In this document: in pieces, positions 8,030-17,135 of the stretch | How the letters are laid out: the number at the start of each line of letters is the position of its first letter | Numbering within the stretch: position 1 is the stretch's first letter | The notes under the pieces: model-generated | Databases searched by the model: none | What the model was told of the DNA's origin: nothing | Seen by the model: the letters and a program-made list of their open reading frames with translations, nothing else | Made by a program: the position numbers and the translations under genes | Source of the DNA: Bacteroidota bacterium | GTDB taxonomy: Bacteria > Bacteroidota > Bacteroidia > Chitinophagales > Saprospiraceae | DNA: 47,735 nt | Direction: 5' to 3' | Assembly: GCA_029567325.1 (NCBI GenBank) | Contig: JAKQLF010000346.1 | Coordinates: forward strand, 1 to 47,735

Positions 8030-8129
8030 TAATGAATTTATACCATTCTTTTTTGAATATGAATTTTCTGAATGTGAAAATCAACTGATTCTTGAATGCT
8101 GAGTGGTGGCGATTTCAAAAAGAAATTAT

Positions 8130-10223
8130 ATGATGGAAACGAAAGATACCACCTTGCCCAATCAAATTAAGAATCAAGACGCATTGTTCAACAACCTCTT
8201 GACTACATTGATTGATCATTTTTTAAAAGGGATTAATACTTGTGTGGTTAGTTCGGTTGAATCTAAGGCTGCAATTGCCTCATTATTAGGCGATCATGGC
8301 TTTAAAATTATTTCCAATTCCACGATTTTAAAGAAGGAAGAACTGGCTTCAAATTTTCTCAGTTTGGCTTTGGAAAGATATGATACCTTAATGCTCATAG
8401 AAAAATTTCAGAGATATCTCAAAGCCCTGAATGATCAAAAAGTAAATGGCGTATCTTTTGTCAAGTTACTGCGTTCTAAAACCTATACTTTACCTTTTCC
8501 CCTGAGTTTTTCAATTACCAATCAATTCACCTTTCTACCTAATGAGTTTTCAAAAATAAAGGAGGCTATTGAGACCGGTGTAAGTCTTTACAGTGAAGAA
8601 TTTGACTCAATTTCTAAAAATGGGTTGAAAAACTTGAAGTTTAAAGAAGCATCCGAAATTGAAGATGTGCTTTCAGAATACAGATCTGATTTGGATCGGT
8701 TGAAAGATTTACACGCTAGATACAGCCGAGCATTCAATAGTGAAAAAGTACTTAGTTTAGAAAAAATTAAGTCCTCAGAATCTACAATCAGAAAGGTAAA
8801 AGAGGACTTGGAGAAATTGTTATTTGTTTACAAATTGACTTACGGTGAAAAAGACGCTCCAAAACCTGGTTTGTTATCATTGAGCAAACACGCAAAAGAG
8901 TCATATGAATCATGGAAATCTTTAATTGACCAAGCAGATACCATTATCAAAAGCACTTCAATTAATGACTCAGAGACATCGCTTCAGATACAAATAGCAA
9001 AAATTGCAGATATAGAAAGTGCAATTATTCAATTAGATGGACAATTGAGCAATTGGTGGAAAATGCATCAAAGGCAAACTGATGATCGCATAAAGAGGAT
9101 CAATCACATCAATTTGCATGCTCATGTTTTTACTGATTTATATGCTGAATTGAATGATATCCTCAGGACGATGACTTCGAAATCTATTTACGCCAAGGAC
9201 TTGGAATGTAATGCTCGCAGTAGCATCAAACAATTGGAATACTTGGACGAGACGATCTTGAATTTGTCTAGTGAAATGAGCGATTTATTACGGATTCCCT
9301 TGTATTTTAAGTGGAAAAACTTTTTGGAACAACAAGACCATCTTACCAACCAAATTTTTAAAGATCTTACGGTTATCCCAAAAGCTGAATGGGTAAATTG
9401 TTTCACAACCAATTACATTAATACCTATTGTGAGCAACAAATTCACAGCATTCCTTTATTTGTAGAAGAAGACGCCAATCTCCTCAAATCAAAGTTTACC
9501 AGTTTCCTGGAAAATTTAAAACCACTTTTGAATTGTTTTTATGAAAAAGAATTGGCAAGAGTCAGTGAAGTCTTAAGTTTAGTTGATAAGAAATTGTCCA
9601 AACAAACTGAAACAGGACTTCCAATGAAAGATGCGTCTATGCATCTCAACGAATTGAATTTCCCGATCGTTTTGGTCGACGTAAATGAAGTGAATCTTAT
9701 TGAAACATGCAAAAAATCAGGATTTGCCATTTATCATACAGATACAGAGCTTTTAAATGAAAGTTTATACATCCAAAAACCAAACGCTAAACTTAGTGAA
9801 ACACCAGTAACAGAGCAAATCACCATCGCAAAAGCATTGTCCAAAGGCCTTTTGTCAATTACCAGAAATATTAAAATTTATCAACTGCAGTTTGCAAATA
9901 TTATTTGTGCAGATGATGGTTATATACCTTCCTTGTTGATAGAAGAGTTTAAGAAATATGGCATTAAGGAATTTTCGATGGGAAATTATGGAGAGGATCA
10001 TCTCATAGAAAGTATCATTATGACAGATAGGCCTCAATACATGATCCTCAGGGACGGATTGGTAGATGCTGGTAATGATAAAAACATTGGACAACAACTC
10101 AATACTGTGCATGCTTTTGAAGTTGCTGGCTACAAGGCCATTAATATCTGGACATCCAAGATGAAAGAAGATGCTTTTAAAATCAGAAGTTATTTGTCGA
10201 CTCAGCTTTTACCATCAAAGTAG
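8130..10223 (+). CDS. Uncharacterised 697-residue protein resembling a degenerate SF1 helicase/MTES-nuclease
   Basis: No confident family name. I chose the ATG pair at 8130/8133; an in-frame GTG at 8103 would add nine residues. Residues 10-60 read like the segment after Walker A in large DUF4011/DUF3320-type helicases: a poor LPNQIKNQDA where GPPGTGKSQ would be, then LLTTLIDHFLKGINTCVVSS and ESKAAIASLL, resembling the usual VLFVSEKxAALxVV strand and helix. Residues 85-116 (LMLIEKFQRYLKALNDQ then NGVSFVKLL) also fit that family. Residues 150-560 are long helices, probably coiled coil. Residues 637-677 (YMILRDG, then GYKAINIWTSK) resemble the end of the Vsr-like REase_MTES domain without its acidic catalytic residues. 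It has its own promoter. It may be a pseudoenzyme; the homology is inferred from pattern only. Confidence 0.5.
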   Translation: MMETKDTTLPNQIKNQDALFNNLLTTLIDHFLKGINTCVVSSVESKAAIASLLGDHGFKIISNSTILKKEELASNFLSLALERYDTLMLIEKFQRYLKALNDQKVNGVSFVKLLRSKTYTLPFPLSFSITNQFTFLPNEFSKIKEAIETGVSLYSEEFDSISKNGLKNLKFKEASEIEDVLSEYRSDLDRLKDLHARYSRAFNSEKVLSLEKIKSSESTIRKVKEDLEKLLFVYKLTYGEKDAPKPGLLSLSKHAKESYESWKSLIDQADTIIKSTSINDSETSLQIQIAKIADIESAIIQLDGQLSNWWKMHQRQTDDRIKRINHINLHAHVFTDLYAELNDILRTMTSKSIYAKDLECNARSSIKQLEYLDETILNLSSEMSDLLRIPLYFKWKNFLEQQDHLTNQIFKDLTVIPKAEWVNCFTTNYINTYCEQQIHSIPLFVEEDANLLKSKFTSFLENLKPLLNCFYEKELARVSEVLSLVDKKLSKQTETGLPMKDASMHLNELNFPIVLVDVNEVNLIETCKKSGFAIYHTDTELLNESLYIQKPNAKLSETPVTEQITIAKALSKGLLSITRNIKIYQLQFANIICADDGYIPSLLIEEFKKYGIKEFSMGNYGEDHLIESIIMTDRPQYMILRDGLVDAGNDKNIGQQLNTVHAFEVAGYKAINIWTSKMKEDAFKIRSYLSTQLLPSK

Positions 10224-10235
10224 TTGTCTCAAAAG

Positions 10236-11411
10236 TCAATTGGGTAATGAAATCTTACCCATCTTTAATTGCGTTGGTTGGAATGGATAAGTAGTTGGAG
10301 TTTTTGCAAAGTTTTCATTTGCCAAATAAGCAAATAATACAGCCTCCTTGGCACTACCACTAATACCTAATTGATCAAACTGCTCAATTTTTATACCATC
10401 ATTTAGATAAGTCGAGAGCAAATGCAATAAATATTTATTGTTGCTCCCTCCCCCACTGACGTAAATAGTCAGATCTGAAACAGCTAGCAGGTTGATGGCG
10501 CTGGCTATGGTTTTTGCCGTGAAATGAGTAGCGGTACAAATTTGATCTTCGGCTGGAATTTGGTCGAGCGTAAGAATTGCTTGTTCAAACCATGCCAAAT
10601 TAAATGCTTCTTGGCCGGTGGTTTTAGGATTGGCTATTGCTAAATAAGGGTGTTGTTCTAAGCGTGTCAATAAATCAACATTGAGCCTTCCCTTTTCTGC
10701 AATTTTTCCTTCATTGTCAAAATTCAGCTGGAAATATTTTCTGCAAAGTTCATCTATAATTGTATTACCAGGCCCAACATCTGTCGCCCAACAAGCTTGA
10801 GATTTATCCTTGGAAATAAAGGTGAAATTGGATATTCCTCCTATGTTGAGCAGTGCTCTATTTTCGACTTCGGAAGCATAAAGTATATAATCGCCATATA
10901 AAGCCAAAGGAGCTCCTTCCCCACCCTTTGCTACGTGTTTTTGCCTCAGATCATGGACGGTAATAATGCCAGTGATTGCAGCAATATGATCACCATCGCC
11001 AATTTGCAGGGTGGCATTGGGCCTATCTAAGTATTTATGAAAGGACTTGGGTGCATGAAAAATCGTCTGACCGTGACTCGAAATTAGATCTACATCCGCT
11101 GTTGGGAAATCAATTTGGTTGAGAAAATCAAGGATGGCTGACGCTGTAAATATTGCAAATTCAGTATTTAACAAGGTCAATTCTAGTAAATCAACATTTC
11201 TCTTTCCCAAAAAATTCAAAATCTGTTGCCGTAAATTCTGAGGAAATTCAACGGATCTAAAATGCAACAATTTGAATTGCGTTTCCAATCCAAAACCAGA
11301 AAATTTACACAAAGCCATGTCTAAGCCATCAACGGAAGTTCCAGACATGAGTCCTATGATTATTCTGGATTCTTTTTGAGCTATACCGTAAAGTTTTTCG
11401 ATATCATTCAT
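10236..11411 (-). CDS. anmK: anhydro-N-acetylmuramic acid kinase
   Basis: 391 residues, a usual length. It phosphorylates 1,6-anhydro-MurNAc released from peptidoglycan, opening the ring to give MurNAc-6-phosphate for cell-wall recycling. The start of the fold, GLMSGTSVDGLDMAL (residues 20-34), is the family signature; SHGQTIFHAP, TDVGPGNTIIDEL and YVSGGGSNNKYL are also characteristic. ATG at 11411; the first 18 residues before the signature are slightly longer than usual but continuous. Its 5' end overlaps the ypdA gene by 8 bases, so the two are translationally coupled. It converges on the helicase-like gene with only 12 bases between the stops. Confidence 0.93.
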   Translation of the reverse strand: MNDIEKLYGIAQKESRIIIGLMSGTSVDGLDMALCKFSGFGLETQFKLLHFRSVEFPQNLRQQILNFLGKRNVDLLELTLLNTEFAIFTASAILDFLNQIDFPTADVDLISSHGQTIFHAPKSFHKYLDRPNATLQIGDGDHIAAITGIITVHDLRQKHVAKGGEGAPLALYGDYILYASEVENRALLNIGGISNFTFISKDKSQACWATDVGPGNTIIDELCRKYFQLNFDNEGKIAEKGRLNVDLLTRLEQHPYLAIANPKTTGQEAFNLAWFEQAILTLDQIPAEDQICTATHFTAKTIASAINLLAVSDLTIYVSGGGSNNKYLLHLLSTYLNDGIKIEQFDQLGISGSAKEAVLFAYLANENFAKTPTTYPFQPTQLKMGKISLPN

Positions 11412-12384
11412 TGTTTGCCATTTCCGATTGAATGTGAGAAAGGATGAGATCAGGGTGATGTCTGGTGTTTTCTATAAATAGTTTGTTGGTATCCATTCCA
11501 CTGTTGAGTACGCCGGCTACATACATGCCCTTTACCTTTGTTTCTAAAGTTTCTTCATCGCAAATGGGCACTTTTTTGTCATCATCGCTAAATGTCAAAC
11601 CAAAGTTTGCAAGCAATGGGTAATCTGGCAGATAACCGGTCATAGCCAGTACATAATCATTTGGGAGCGCAATAATTCCATCTGGCGTTTTTATCAGCAC
11701 CACATCTTCTTTAATTTCTATAACTTCACTATTGAAATGTGCAACAATTGAACCCTCTTTGATTCTGTTTTCAACATTGGGTAAAATCCAATACTTTACA
11801 TTTTGGTACAATTGACTGTCTTTAACGACCATCGTAACTTCGGCCCCCTTACTCCAGGTTTCCAAAGCTACATCACATGCACTATTGGCGCCCCCTATAA
11901 TGACTATTTTTTGTCCTATATATGGATGTGCTTCATCGTAATAATGTTTGACTTTTGGTAAATCCTCACCTGGTATATTTAATAGCTTTGGAGTATCATA
12001 AAAACCAGTACATACGATTACTTTTTTAGCAAAGTAGGTTTCTTTACCTGTTTCTATGTGGAAAATTTTATCCTTATTTTCAATTGCCTTTACCCTACAT
12101 CGGAAAACTATGTTCAATTTGTAGTAAGCAACAAGTCTTCTGTAATATTCAAGAGCCTCTGAGCGTGTTGGTTTATCATTATTGGAAATGAATGGAATTT
12201 CTCCAATTTCCAGTTTTAGAGAGGTAGAAAAAAAGGTCATATTGGCTGGGAAGTTAAAAACCGAATTGACCAATACCCCCTTCTCAAGAATAATGGTATC
12301 TAATTTTCTTTTTTTAGCTTCAATGGCGCAATTTATACCTGTAGGGCCCCCTCCAATGATGGCAATGTCGTGCACTTTTTGCAT
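11404..12384 (-). CDS. ypdA: YpdA-family FAD-dependent reductase (putative bacillithiol disulfide reductase)
   Basis: 326 residues. FAD-binding GGGPTGINCAIEAKKR occurs at 11-26 and a second nucleotide-binding loop at IIGGANSACDVALETW near 162-177. There is no CxxC redox pair as in thioredoxin reductase, which matches YpdA, the enzyme that reduces oxidised bacillithiol in Firmicutes and is widespread in Bacteroidota. Other stretches such as MTGYLPDYPLL and YVAGVLNSGMDTNKLFIENTRHH agree with the family. It is the first gene of a two-gene operon with anmK and has a good promoter box 22 bases upstream. The physiological thiol in this organism is an inference. Confidence 0.87.
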   Translation of the reverse strand: MQKVHDIAIIGGGPTGINCAIEAKKRKLDTIILEKGVLVNSVFNFPANMTFFSTSLKLEIGEIPFISNNDKPTRSEALEYYRRLVAYYKLNIVFRCRVKAIENKDKIFHIETGKETYFAKKVIVCTGFYDTPKLLNIPGEDLPKVKHYYDEAHPYIGQKIVIIGGANSACDVALETWSKGAEVTMVVKDSQLYQNVKYWILPNVENRIKEGSIVAHFNSEVIEIKEDVVLIKTPDGIIALPNDYVLAMTGYLPDYPLLANFGLTFSDDDKKVPICDEETLETKVKGMYVAGVLNSGMDTNKLFIENTRHHPDLILSHIQSEMANNE

Positions 12385-12405
12385 ATTCTCTTTCTTCTTA
12401 CCTTA

Positions 12406-12413
12406 CAAAACTA
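12406..12413 (-). promoter_or_regulatory. -7 box for ypdA-anmK
   Basis: CAAAACTA on the plus strand is TAGTTTTG on the minus strand, an exact TAnnTTTG match 22 bases upstream of the ypdA ATG. The rest of the gap to the DksA-like gene (12414-12682) shows no gene or clear structure. Confidence 0.6.
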
Positions 12414-12682
12414 ATCTTAAGATTTCACAAGATGAATCGACACGTCAATTATTATGAAAATATGACAAATTATTGCTTTAGAAGCCTGCTGAGGAGCACT
12501 ATTTACATGCCAATTCTATATTGGTTCATAGAAATAAAATGATAGACGACCAAACTACATTAATTACAATGGAAAACCTTGAATTGTTTGATTGCAAATA
12601 ATTCAACAATAAGCTACCCGAATACGAGTTACCAAAAAGAAGAATGAAAATTTAAATGAATAAGAAGGACTAATCAGTATGA

Positions 12683-13396
12683 CTAATCCTCATCATCTTC
12701 ACCGCCATCATCAGCTGCATCGTCAAAGCCATCTTCAAAATCGTCTGCAGAATCGTCTACCATATCGATGTCATCATCAAACTCTACAGTAGTTTCCTCT
12801 CCGAAATTGTCGAGATCTTTTAGGATTTCATCCAATTCATCGTCATCATCATCGTCTGCAATTTTTTTAGGAGATTTTGCAGGTGTTGCTGTTGGTTTTT
12901 TGATGACCTTGGTAATGATAACAGGTTTGCGAGGGCCAACCTCTCTTTTCTTTTTTGGTTCTTCATCTTCGTCCTCACTATCCAAAGTACGAGTACTGGT
13001 ATTTGGTGTTGGATTCAAAGGCGTTTCACCTACCTGCTTAGCAATAACAGATTTTGTTGTTGTTGGAACCGCCAATAATCTACGTTTTTCGATCATTGTG
13101 CCAGTGATTACGCATATACCATACGTTTTATTCCTGATCCTGATCAAAGCATTTTGTAGATCCTGGATATAGGTCCGCTGCCTTGTGGCCATATTATTGA
13201 GTAATTCCACCTCTGTTTGAGAAGATGAAAAATCAGAAAGATCTTTGGTGAAATCTCCTGTTGAGTTTTCAGTGATTTCCTTTATTTGCTCAATAAGATT
13301 TTCGTACTGACTTTTGGCCTTTTCTAGTTTGCCCTCAATCAGAACTCTGAACTCTTCTAGTTCACTATCCGAATATCTTGTTATACTTGTTGACAT
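12683..13396 (-). CDS. TraR/DksA-like protein without zinc-finger cysteines and with an acidic tail
   Basis: 237 residues. Residues 1-115 match the Bacteroidota DksA/TraR-like family: an N-terminal helical hairpin (YSDSELEEFRVLIEGKLEKA) and the globular part LIRIRNKTYGICVITGTMIE. Only one of the four zinc-binding cysteines (in YGIC) remains, so a metal-bound finger is unlikely. Residues 137-180 are a basic, Pro/Lys-rich linker and the last 60 or so residues are dominated by Asp and Glu, including a DDDDDDE run. DksA-type proteins enter the RNA polymerase secondary channel; whether this one does is unknown. The acidic tail could mimic nucleic acid or bind basic partners. Confidence 0.75.
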   Translation of the reverse strand: MSTSITRYSDSELEEFRVLIEGKLEKAKSQYENLIEQIKEITENSTGDFTKDLSDFSSSQTEVELLNNMATRQRTYIQDLQNALIRIRNKTYGICVITGTMIEKRRLLAVPTTTKSVIAKQVGETPLNPTPNTSTRTLDSEDEDEEPKKKREVGPRKPVIITKVIKKPTATPAKSPKKIADDDDDDELDEILKDLDNFGEETTVEFDDDIDMVDDSADDFEDGFDDAADDGGEDDED

Positions 13397-13485
13397 TAGT
13401 AAGTTGATTTACTGGTTATATTTCAAATCGCAGTCCATAACGCTAAACTTTGTCTAAAAGTTTTGGCTTGCACCATAATTTCTCG

Positions 13486-13493
13486 CAAATCTA
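13486..13493 (-). promoter_or_regulatory. Possible -7 box for the DksA-like gene
   Basis: CAAATCTA on the plus strand is TAGATTTG on the minus strand, matching TAnnTTTG. It lies 90 bases before the ATG, so the leader would be long. Confidence 0.4.
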
Positions 13494-13586
13494 AAGATTG
13501 AATTCAAAAACAATAATAATTGGACTATTATATTTTAATTTTTTATCATTTGTTGATCAAATACCCTCGATATTGAGTCATTATTG

Positions 13587-14918
13587 TTAAAAATACCCTA
13601 CATAATTGAATGGGGTTATTTGAAGTAATTCCATTTTGGTTGATTCACTAACTGGTAGTCCGTTTATAAATGACTTGATATCACCTTCTGTAATTTTGGC
13701 TTTTCCTCGGGTGAGATCTTTCAAAGCCTCATAAGGTTTGTCAAAATTTTCTCTCCTCAAAACATTCTGAATAGCTTCGGCAACCACAGCCCAGTTTTCA
13801 TCCAGGTCAGCGGCTAATTTTTCTGTATTGATCAATAATTTTCCCAGTCCTTTTGAAATAGATTGAAGAGAAATCAATGTATGTGCAAATGGAACGCCGA
13901 TATTTCTCAACACAGTACTGTCTGTAAGGTCTCGTTGCAACCTTGAAATCGGAAGTTTATTGGCTAAATGATCAAAAATGGTATTTGCTATGCCCAAATT
14001 ACCTTCAGCGTTTTCAAAATCGATGGGGTTGACTTTGTGAGGCATTGCACTTGAACCCACTTCGTTTTTTACAATCTTCTGTTTGAAATAATCCATCGAG
14101 ATGTATGTCCATATATCTCTTGTAAAATCTATAAGAATCGTGTTGATTCTCATGGTATTATGGCACAAAGCTGCAAGCTGATCATAATGTTCTATTTGAG
14201 TAGTTTTTTGCGATCGAGTCAAGCCAAGGCTGCTCACAAAATCATTGGCAAATTTTATCCAGTCAATTTCTGGAAAGGTTGTTTTGTGTGCATTTAAGTT
14301 TCCGGTCGCTCCGCCAAATTTAGCATTGTGAGAAATACCTTTTAATGCATGTAGTTGCGTGGTTATTCTTTCTATAAAGACCTCAAACTCTTTTCCTAAT
14401 GTTGTTGGTGAAGCTGGTTGACCATGCGTTCTTGCCAACATTGGTATGCCATTGTATTCATTGGCTTTATGAGTCAATTCTTCGAGTACTGCTTCAAAGG
14501 TGGGAATCAAAATTGCTGTAAGCGCATCTTTGATCATCAATGGAAATGCAGTATTGTTGATGTCCTGAGAAGTAAGCCCAAAGTGGATGAACTCTTTGTA
14601 ATCTTGGAGATCCAATAGGTCAAACTTTTCTTTGAGATAATATTCTACCGCCTTGACATCGTGATTGGTAACTTTCTCGATGTCTTTAATCTTTTGAGCT
14701 TCGGTCTCATCAAAAGCATCCATGATTGTGTCCAAGCTTTTTAAGACCGCGGGATTTATACCATTGAGTTGTGATAAACCTAAGTTTGTCAATGATTTGA
14801 AGTACTCTATTTCAACAAAAACTCTATACTTAATCAATGCAAATTCGGAAAAGTATTCTCCGAGTGTATATGTTTTATTTTGATATCTACCGTCAATGGG
14901 TGAAACAGCTTTCAGCAT
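13587..14918 (-). CDS. purB: adenylosuccinate lyase
   Basis: 443 residues. It catalyses two purine steps: SAICAR to AICAR plus fumarate, and adenylosuccinate to AMP plus fumarate. The fumarase/aspartase superfamily signature GSSAMPHKVNPIDFENAEGN starts at residue 288 and contains the flexible catalytic serine loop; RTHGQPASPTT (163-173) contains the catalytic histidine, and TSQDINNTA (116-124) the substrate-binding stretch. The gene follows ppk1 with one base between them and is probably expressed from the ppk1 promoter. Another purine gene, purC, lies 8 kb away on the same strand. Confidence 0.95.
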   Translation of the reverse strand: MLKAVSPIDGRYQNKTYTLGEYFSEFALIKYRVFVEIEYFKSLTNLGLSQLNGINPAVLKSLDTIMDAFDETEAQKIKDIEKVTNHDVKAVEYYLKEKFDLLDLQDYKEFIHFGLTSQDINNTAFPLMIKDALTAILIPTFEAVLEELTHKANEYNGIPMLARTHGQPASPTTLGKEFEVFIERITTQLHALKGISHNAKFGGATGNLNAHKTTFPEIDWIKFANDFVSSLGLTRSQKTTQIEHYDQLAALCHNTMRINTILIDFTRDIWTYISMDYFKQKIVKNEVGSSAMPHKVNPIDFENAEGNLGIANTIFDHLANKLPISRLQRDLTDSTVLRNIGVPFAHTLISLQSISKGLGKLLINTEKLAADLDENWAVVAEAIQNVLRRENFDKPYEALKDLTRGKAKITEGDIKSFINGLPVSESTKMELLQITPFNYVGYF

Positions 14919-14919
14919 C

Positions 14920-16998
14920 CTATAAATTTTCTTTTTGTTTAGCTAAATTTCTTTGTTCAATCTTTCTCTTTATATAAAAATAGGTTTCGATTTGTGACCT
15001 TACTGCCAAATCTGCTCCTGTACGCACATAATCATTGGTGTTTTGTTGACTGATGATTCTAGCCTTGATATTATCATTGAATTGAATGTTGATGATGGTC
15101 TTTACCGTGTTTTTGATTTTCTCATCATAAAGGGGTACCAGCGTTTCTATTCTGTGGTGTAAATTTCTTTCCATCCAATCGGCCGATGAAAAGAAAATAT
15201 CTTCTTTACCGTCGTTGTGGAAGCAATAAATTCTGGCGTGTTCCAAAAATCGATCTACGATGGATATAGCCTGAATATTTTCACTCACATTTTTGATTCC
15301 GGGTATGATGCAACAGACACCTCTGATGATGAGTTTTACTTCAACACCTACTTGACTTGCATCGTAAAGGAGATTGATCATTTCTTCATCTTGCAAACTA
15401 TTCATCTTTAAGGTCATGGAAGCATATCTTCCTTCTTTGGCAATTTCTATTTCCTTTTTGACCAATCCCATGAATTTTTCTTTGAGATTAAACATCCCAA
15501 CGCCCAAGTGTTTGAACGGCTTCGTAGGTAATTGTTTGGTTTCTAGGTACGAAAAAATTCTTGTAGCCTCAGATGTAATATCTGGATTTGCAGTAAACAG
15601 ACCAATGTCGCTATAAACCTTGGCTGTTCCCTCGTGAAAATTTCCAGTACTTAAATAGGCATAGATTTTTGGTTTGCCTTGCTCAATACGCCTGACTATG
15701 GCAACTTTGGAATGCACTTTTAAACCCGGCATAGAATAAAAAACACTTACTCCTGCAGCCTCTAGCTCTTCTCCCCACTTCAAGTTTGCTTCTTCGTCAA
15801 ATCGAGCCTTTACTTCAATAAATGCTGATACTTGCTTGCCGTTGACAACCGCCTTTTTTAAAGCGTCCATGATCCGACTCTTTTTGGCGACGCGGTATTG
15901 TATGATTTTTATGTGGGTGACATCCACATCATCTGCTGCATCTTCAAAGAATTTTAATACACTTTCGTATTTTTGATAAGGCACATGGATCATCTGATCT
16001 CCTTCGCGCATAACATCAAAAATACTTTCTGCATTTTCTAAATCAGGGTTTGGCAATGGTTGTAAAATTGGATCTTTAAGATGATTCATCCCAAAATCCG
16101 GAAACTTGAAAAAATCAGAGTTGTTGTGATATCTTCCTTCTGGCAATAAATCATAACTTGTCAAATCAAAAACATTCATCAAATAATTGAGCATTTCCTT
16201 GGGCATAGTTCTGTCATAAACCAACCTAGAAGCATCACCAATGCTCCTTTTGATCAAACTCTTTTTGATTTTTTCTATCAAGTCTCCAGAATATTCATCA
16301 TCGATGTACAATTCAGCGTCTCTGGTCAATTTGATGGAAAAAGAATCTAGAATTTCGTAACCAGGAAAAATCAATCGAATATTGTGCCTCACGATATCCC
16401 CCAGCAAAATGATGTCATATGAACCTTCTTTTCGCTTTGGCAGAATAGTAAACCTTGGCAAGTGATCAGAAGGTACTTTCACAATAGAATAGACTGATTT
16501 GTCTACATCTGGATCTTTCATGTTGAGGGCAAGATACAAGGCCCCATTATTGAGAAAAGGTTTTATTTTTTTACCATCTAAAATTACAGGCTGTGCATAG
16601 GGTAACATTTCTTCGCGGAAATAATTTTCTATAAAATCAACCTGCTCCTTATTTAGACTTTTTCGCCTTACGATATTGATCTTATATTTGGCAAGATCTT
16701 TTACAATTTGATTTTCAAAAATATCTGAAAATTCTTCTTGTTGAGCACTTACAATTTTCAAAATCCGATCCAAAATTTCTGATGGTTCGTAGTTTAATTC
16801 TTTGCTTGCATTGTGCCCCAAGCGAACGAGTGACCGGTGATTCGCCACACGCACCCTGAAAAACTCATCTAAATTTGATGAATAAATAGCCAGAAATTTC
16901 ACTCTTTCCAATAGCGGTACATTGGGATCTTTGGCTTCTTGCAGCACTCTGTAATTAAAATCCAACCAACTAATGTCTCTGTGAATGTAGGGGTACAT
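14920..16998 (-). CDS. ppk1: polyphosphate kinase 1
   Basis: 692 residues from the ATG at 16998. A TTG six codons upstream is in frame but overlaps the promoter -7 box, so it cannot be the start. The enzyme makes inorganic polyphosphate from ATP at the membrane. The N-terminal domain starts YPYIHRDISWLDFNYRVLQE, typical of PPK1. Two phosphotransfer histidines are visible: in GLKVHSKVAIV, the autophosphorylated residue by analogy with E. coli His435, and in FLEHARIYCF, analogous to His592. SADWMERNLHHRIE and the TGNFHEGTAKVYSD block are also diagnostic. It shares its transcript with purB. Confidence 0.95.
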   Translation of the reverse strand: MYPYIHRDISWLDFNYRVLQEAKDPNVPLLERVKFLAIYSSNLDEFFRVRVANHRSLVRLGHNASKELNYEPSEILDRILKIVSAQQEEFSDIFENQIVKDLAKYKINIVRRKSLNKEQVDFIENYFREEMLPYAQPVILDGKKIKPFLNNGALYLALNMKDPDVDKSVYSIVKVPSDHLPRFTILPKRKEGSYDIILLGDIVRHNIRLIFPGYEILDSFSIKLTRDAELYIDDEYSGDLIEKIKKSLIKRSIGDASRLVYDRTMPKEMLNYLMNVFDLTSYDLLPEGRYHNNSDFFKFPDFGMNHLKDPILQPLPNPDLENAESIFDVMREGDQMIHVPYQKYESVLKFFEDAADDVDVTHIKIIQYRVAKKSRIMDALKKAVVNGKQVSAFIEVKARFDEEANLKWGEELEAAGVSVFYSMPGLKVHSKVAIVRRIEQGKPKIYAYLSTGNFHEGTAKVYSDIGLFTANPDITSEATRIFSYLETKQLPTKPFKHLGVGMFNLKEKFMGLVKKEIEIAKEGRYASMTLKMNSLQDEEMINLLYDASQVGVEVKLIIRGVCCIIPGIKNVSENIQAISIVDRFLEHARIYCFHNDGKEDIFFSSADWMERNLHHRIETLVPLYDEKIKNTVKTIINIQFNDNIKARIISQQNTNDYVRTGADLAVRSQIETYFYIKRKIEQRNLAKQKENL

Positions 16999-17013
16999 AC
17001 TTTCTGTTTTGTG

Positions 17014-17021
17014 CAAAAATA
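17014..17021 (-). promoter_or_regulatory. -7 box for ppk1-purB
   Basis: CAAAAATA on the plus strand is TATTTTTG on the minus strand. It ends 15 bases before the ATG at 16998, giving a leader of roughly 8-10 bases and ruling out the TTG at 17016. Confidence 0.6.
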
Positions 17022-17070
17022 GTTCTTTGCCTTACTTTGCCAATTTTAGGGACTTATATTTCACATTAAT

Positions 17071-17104
17071 TTCACATTTCCCAATTGTTATTGGAAAATG
17101 TGAA
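17071..17104 (-). terminator. Hairpin between the DUF697-SHOCT gene and ppk1
   Basis: 15-base arms (17071-17085 and 17090-17104) pair with a single mismatch around a TGTT loop. It lies 32 bases past the stop at 17136, so it probably ends that transcript, though no T-run follows on the minus strand. Confidence 0.5.
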
Positions 17105-17135
17105 TCATGAAATTCTAAAAAGCTGCAGTGAAAGT

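Noticed and set aside
8032-8088. Short upstream peptide frame (18 codons) before the helicase-like gene
   Set aside because: Its ATG coincides with the predicted transcription start and it has no ribosome site, so an uORF is unlikely.
12768-13172. Ser-rich open frame on the plus strand opposite the acidic tail gene
   Set aside because: It is the antisense reading of Asp/Glu codons (GAT/GAA giving TCA/TCT serines), not an independent gene.
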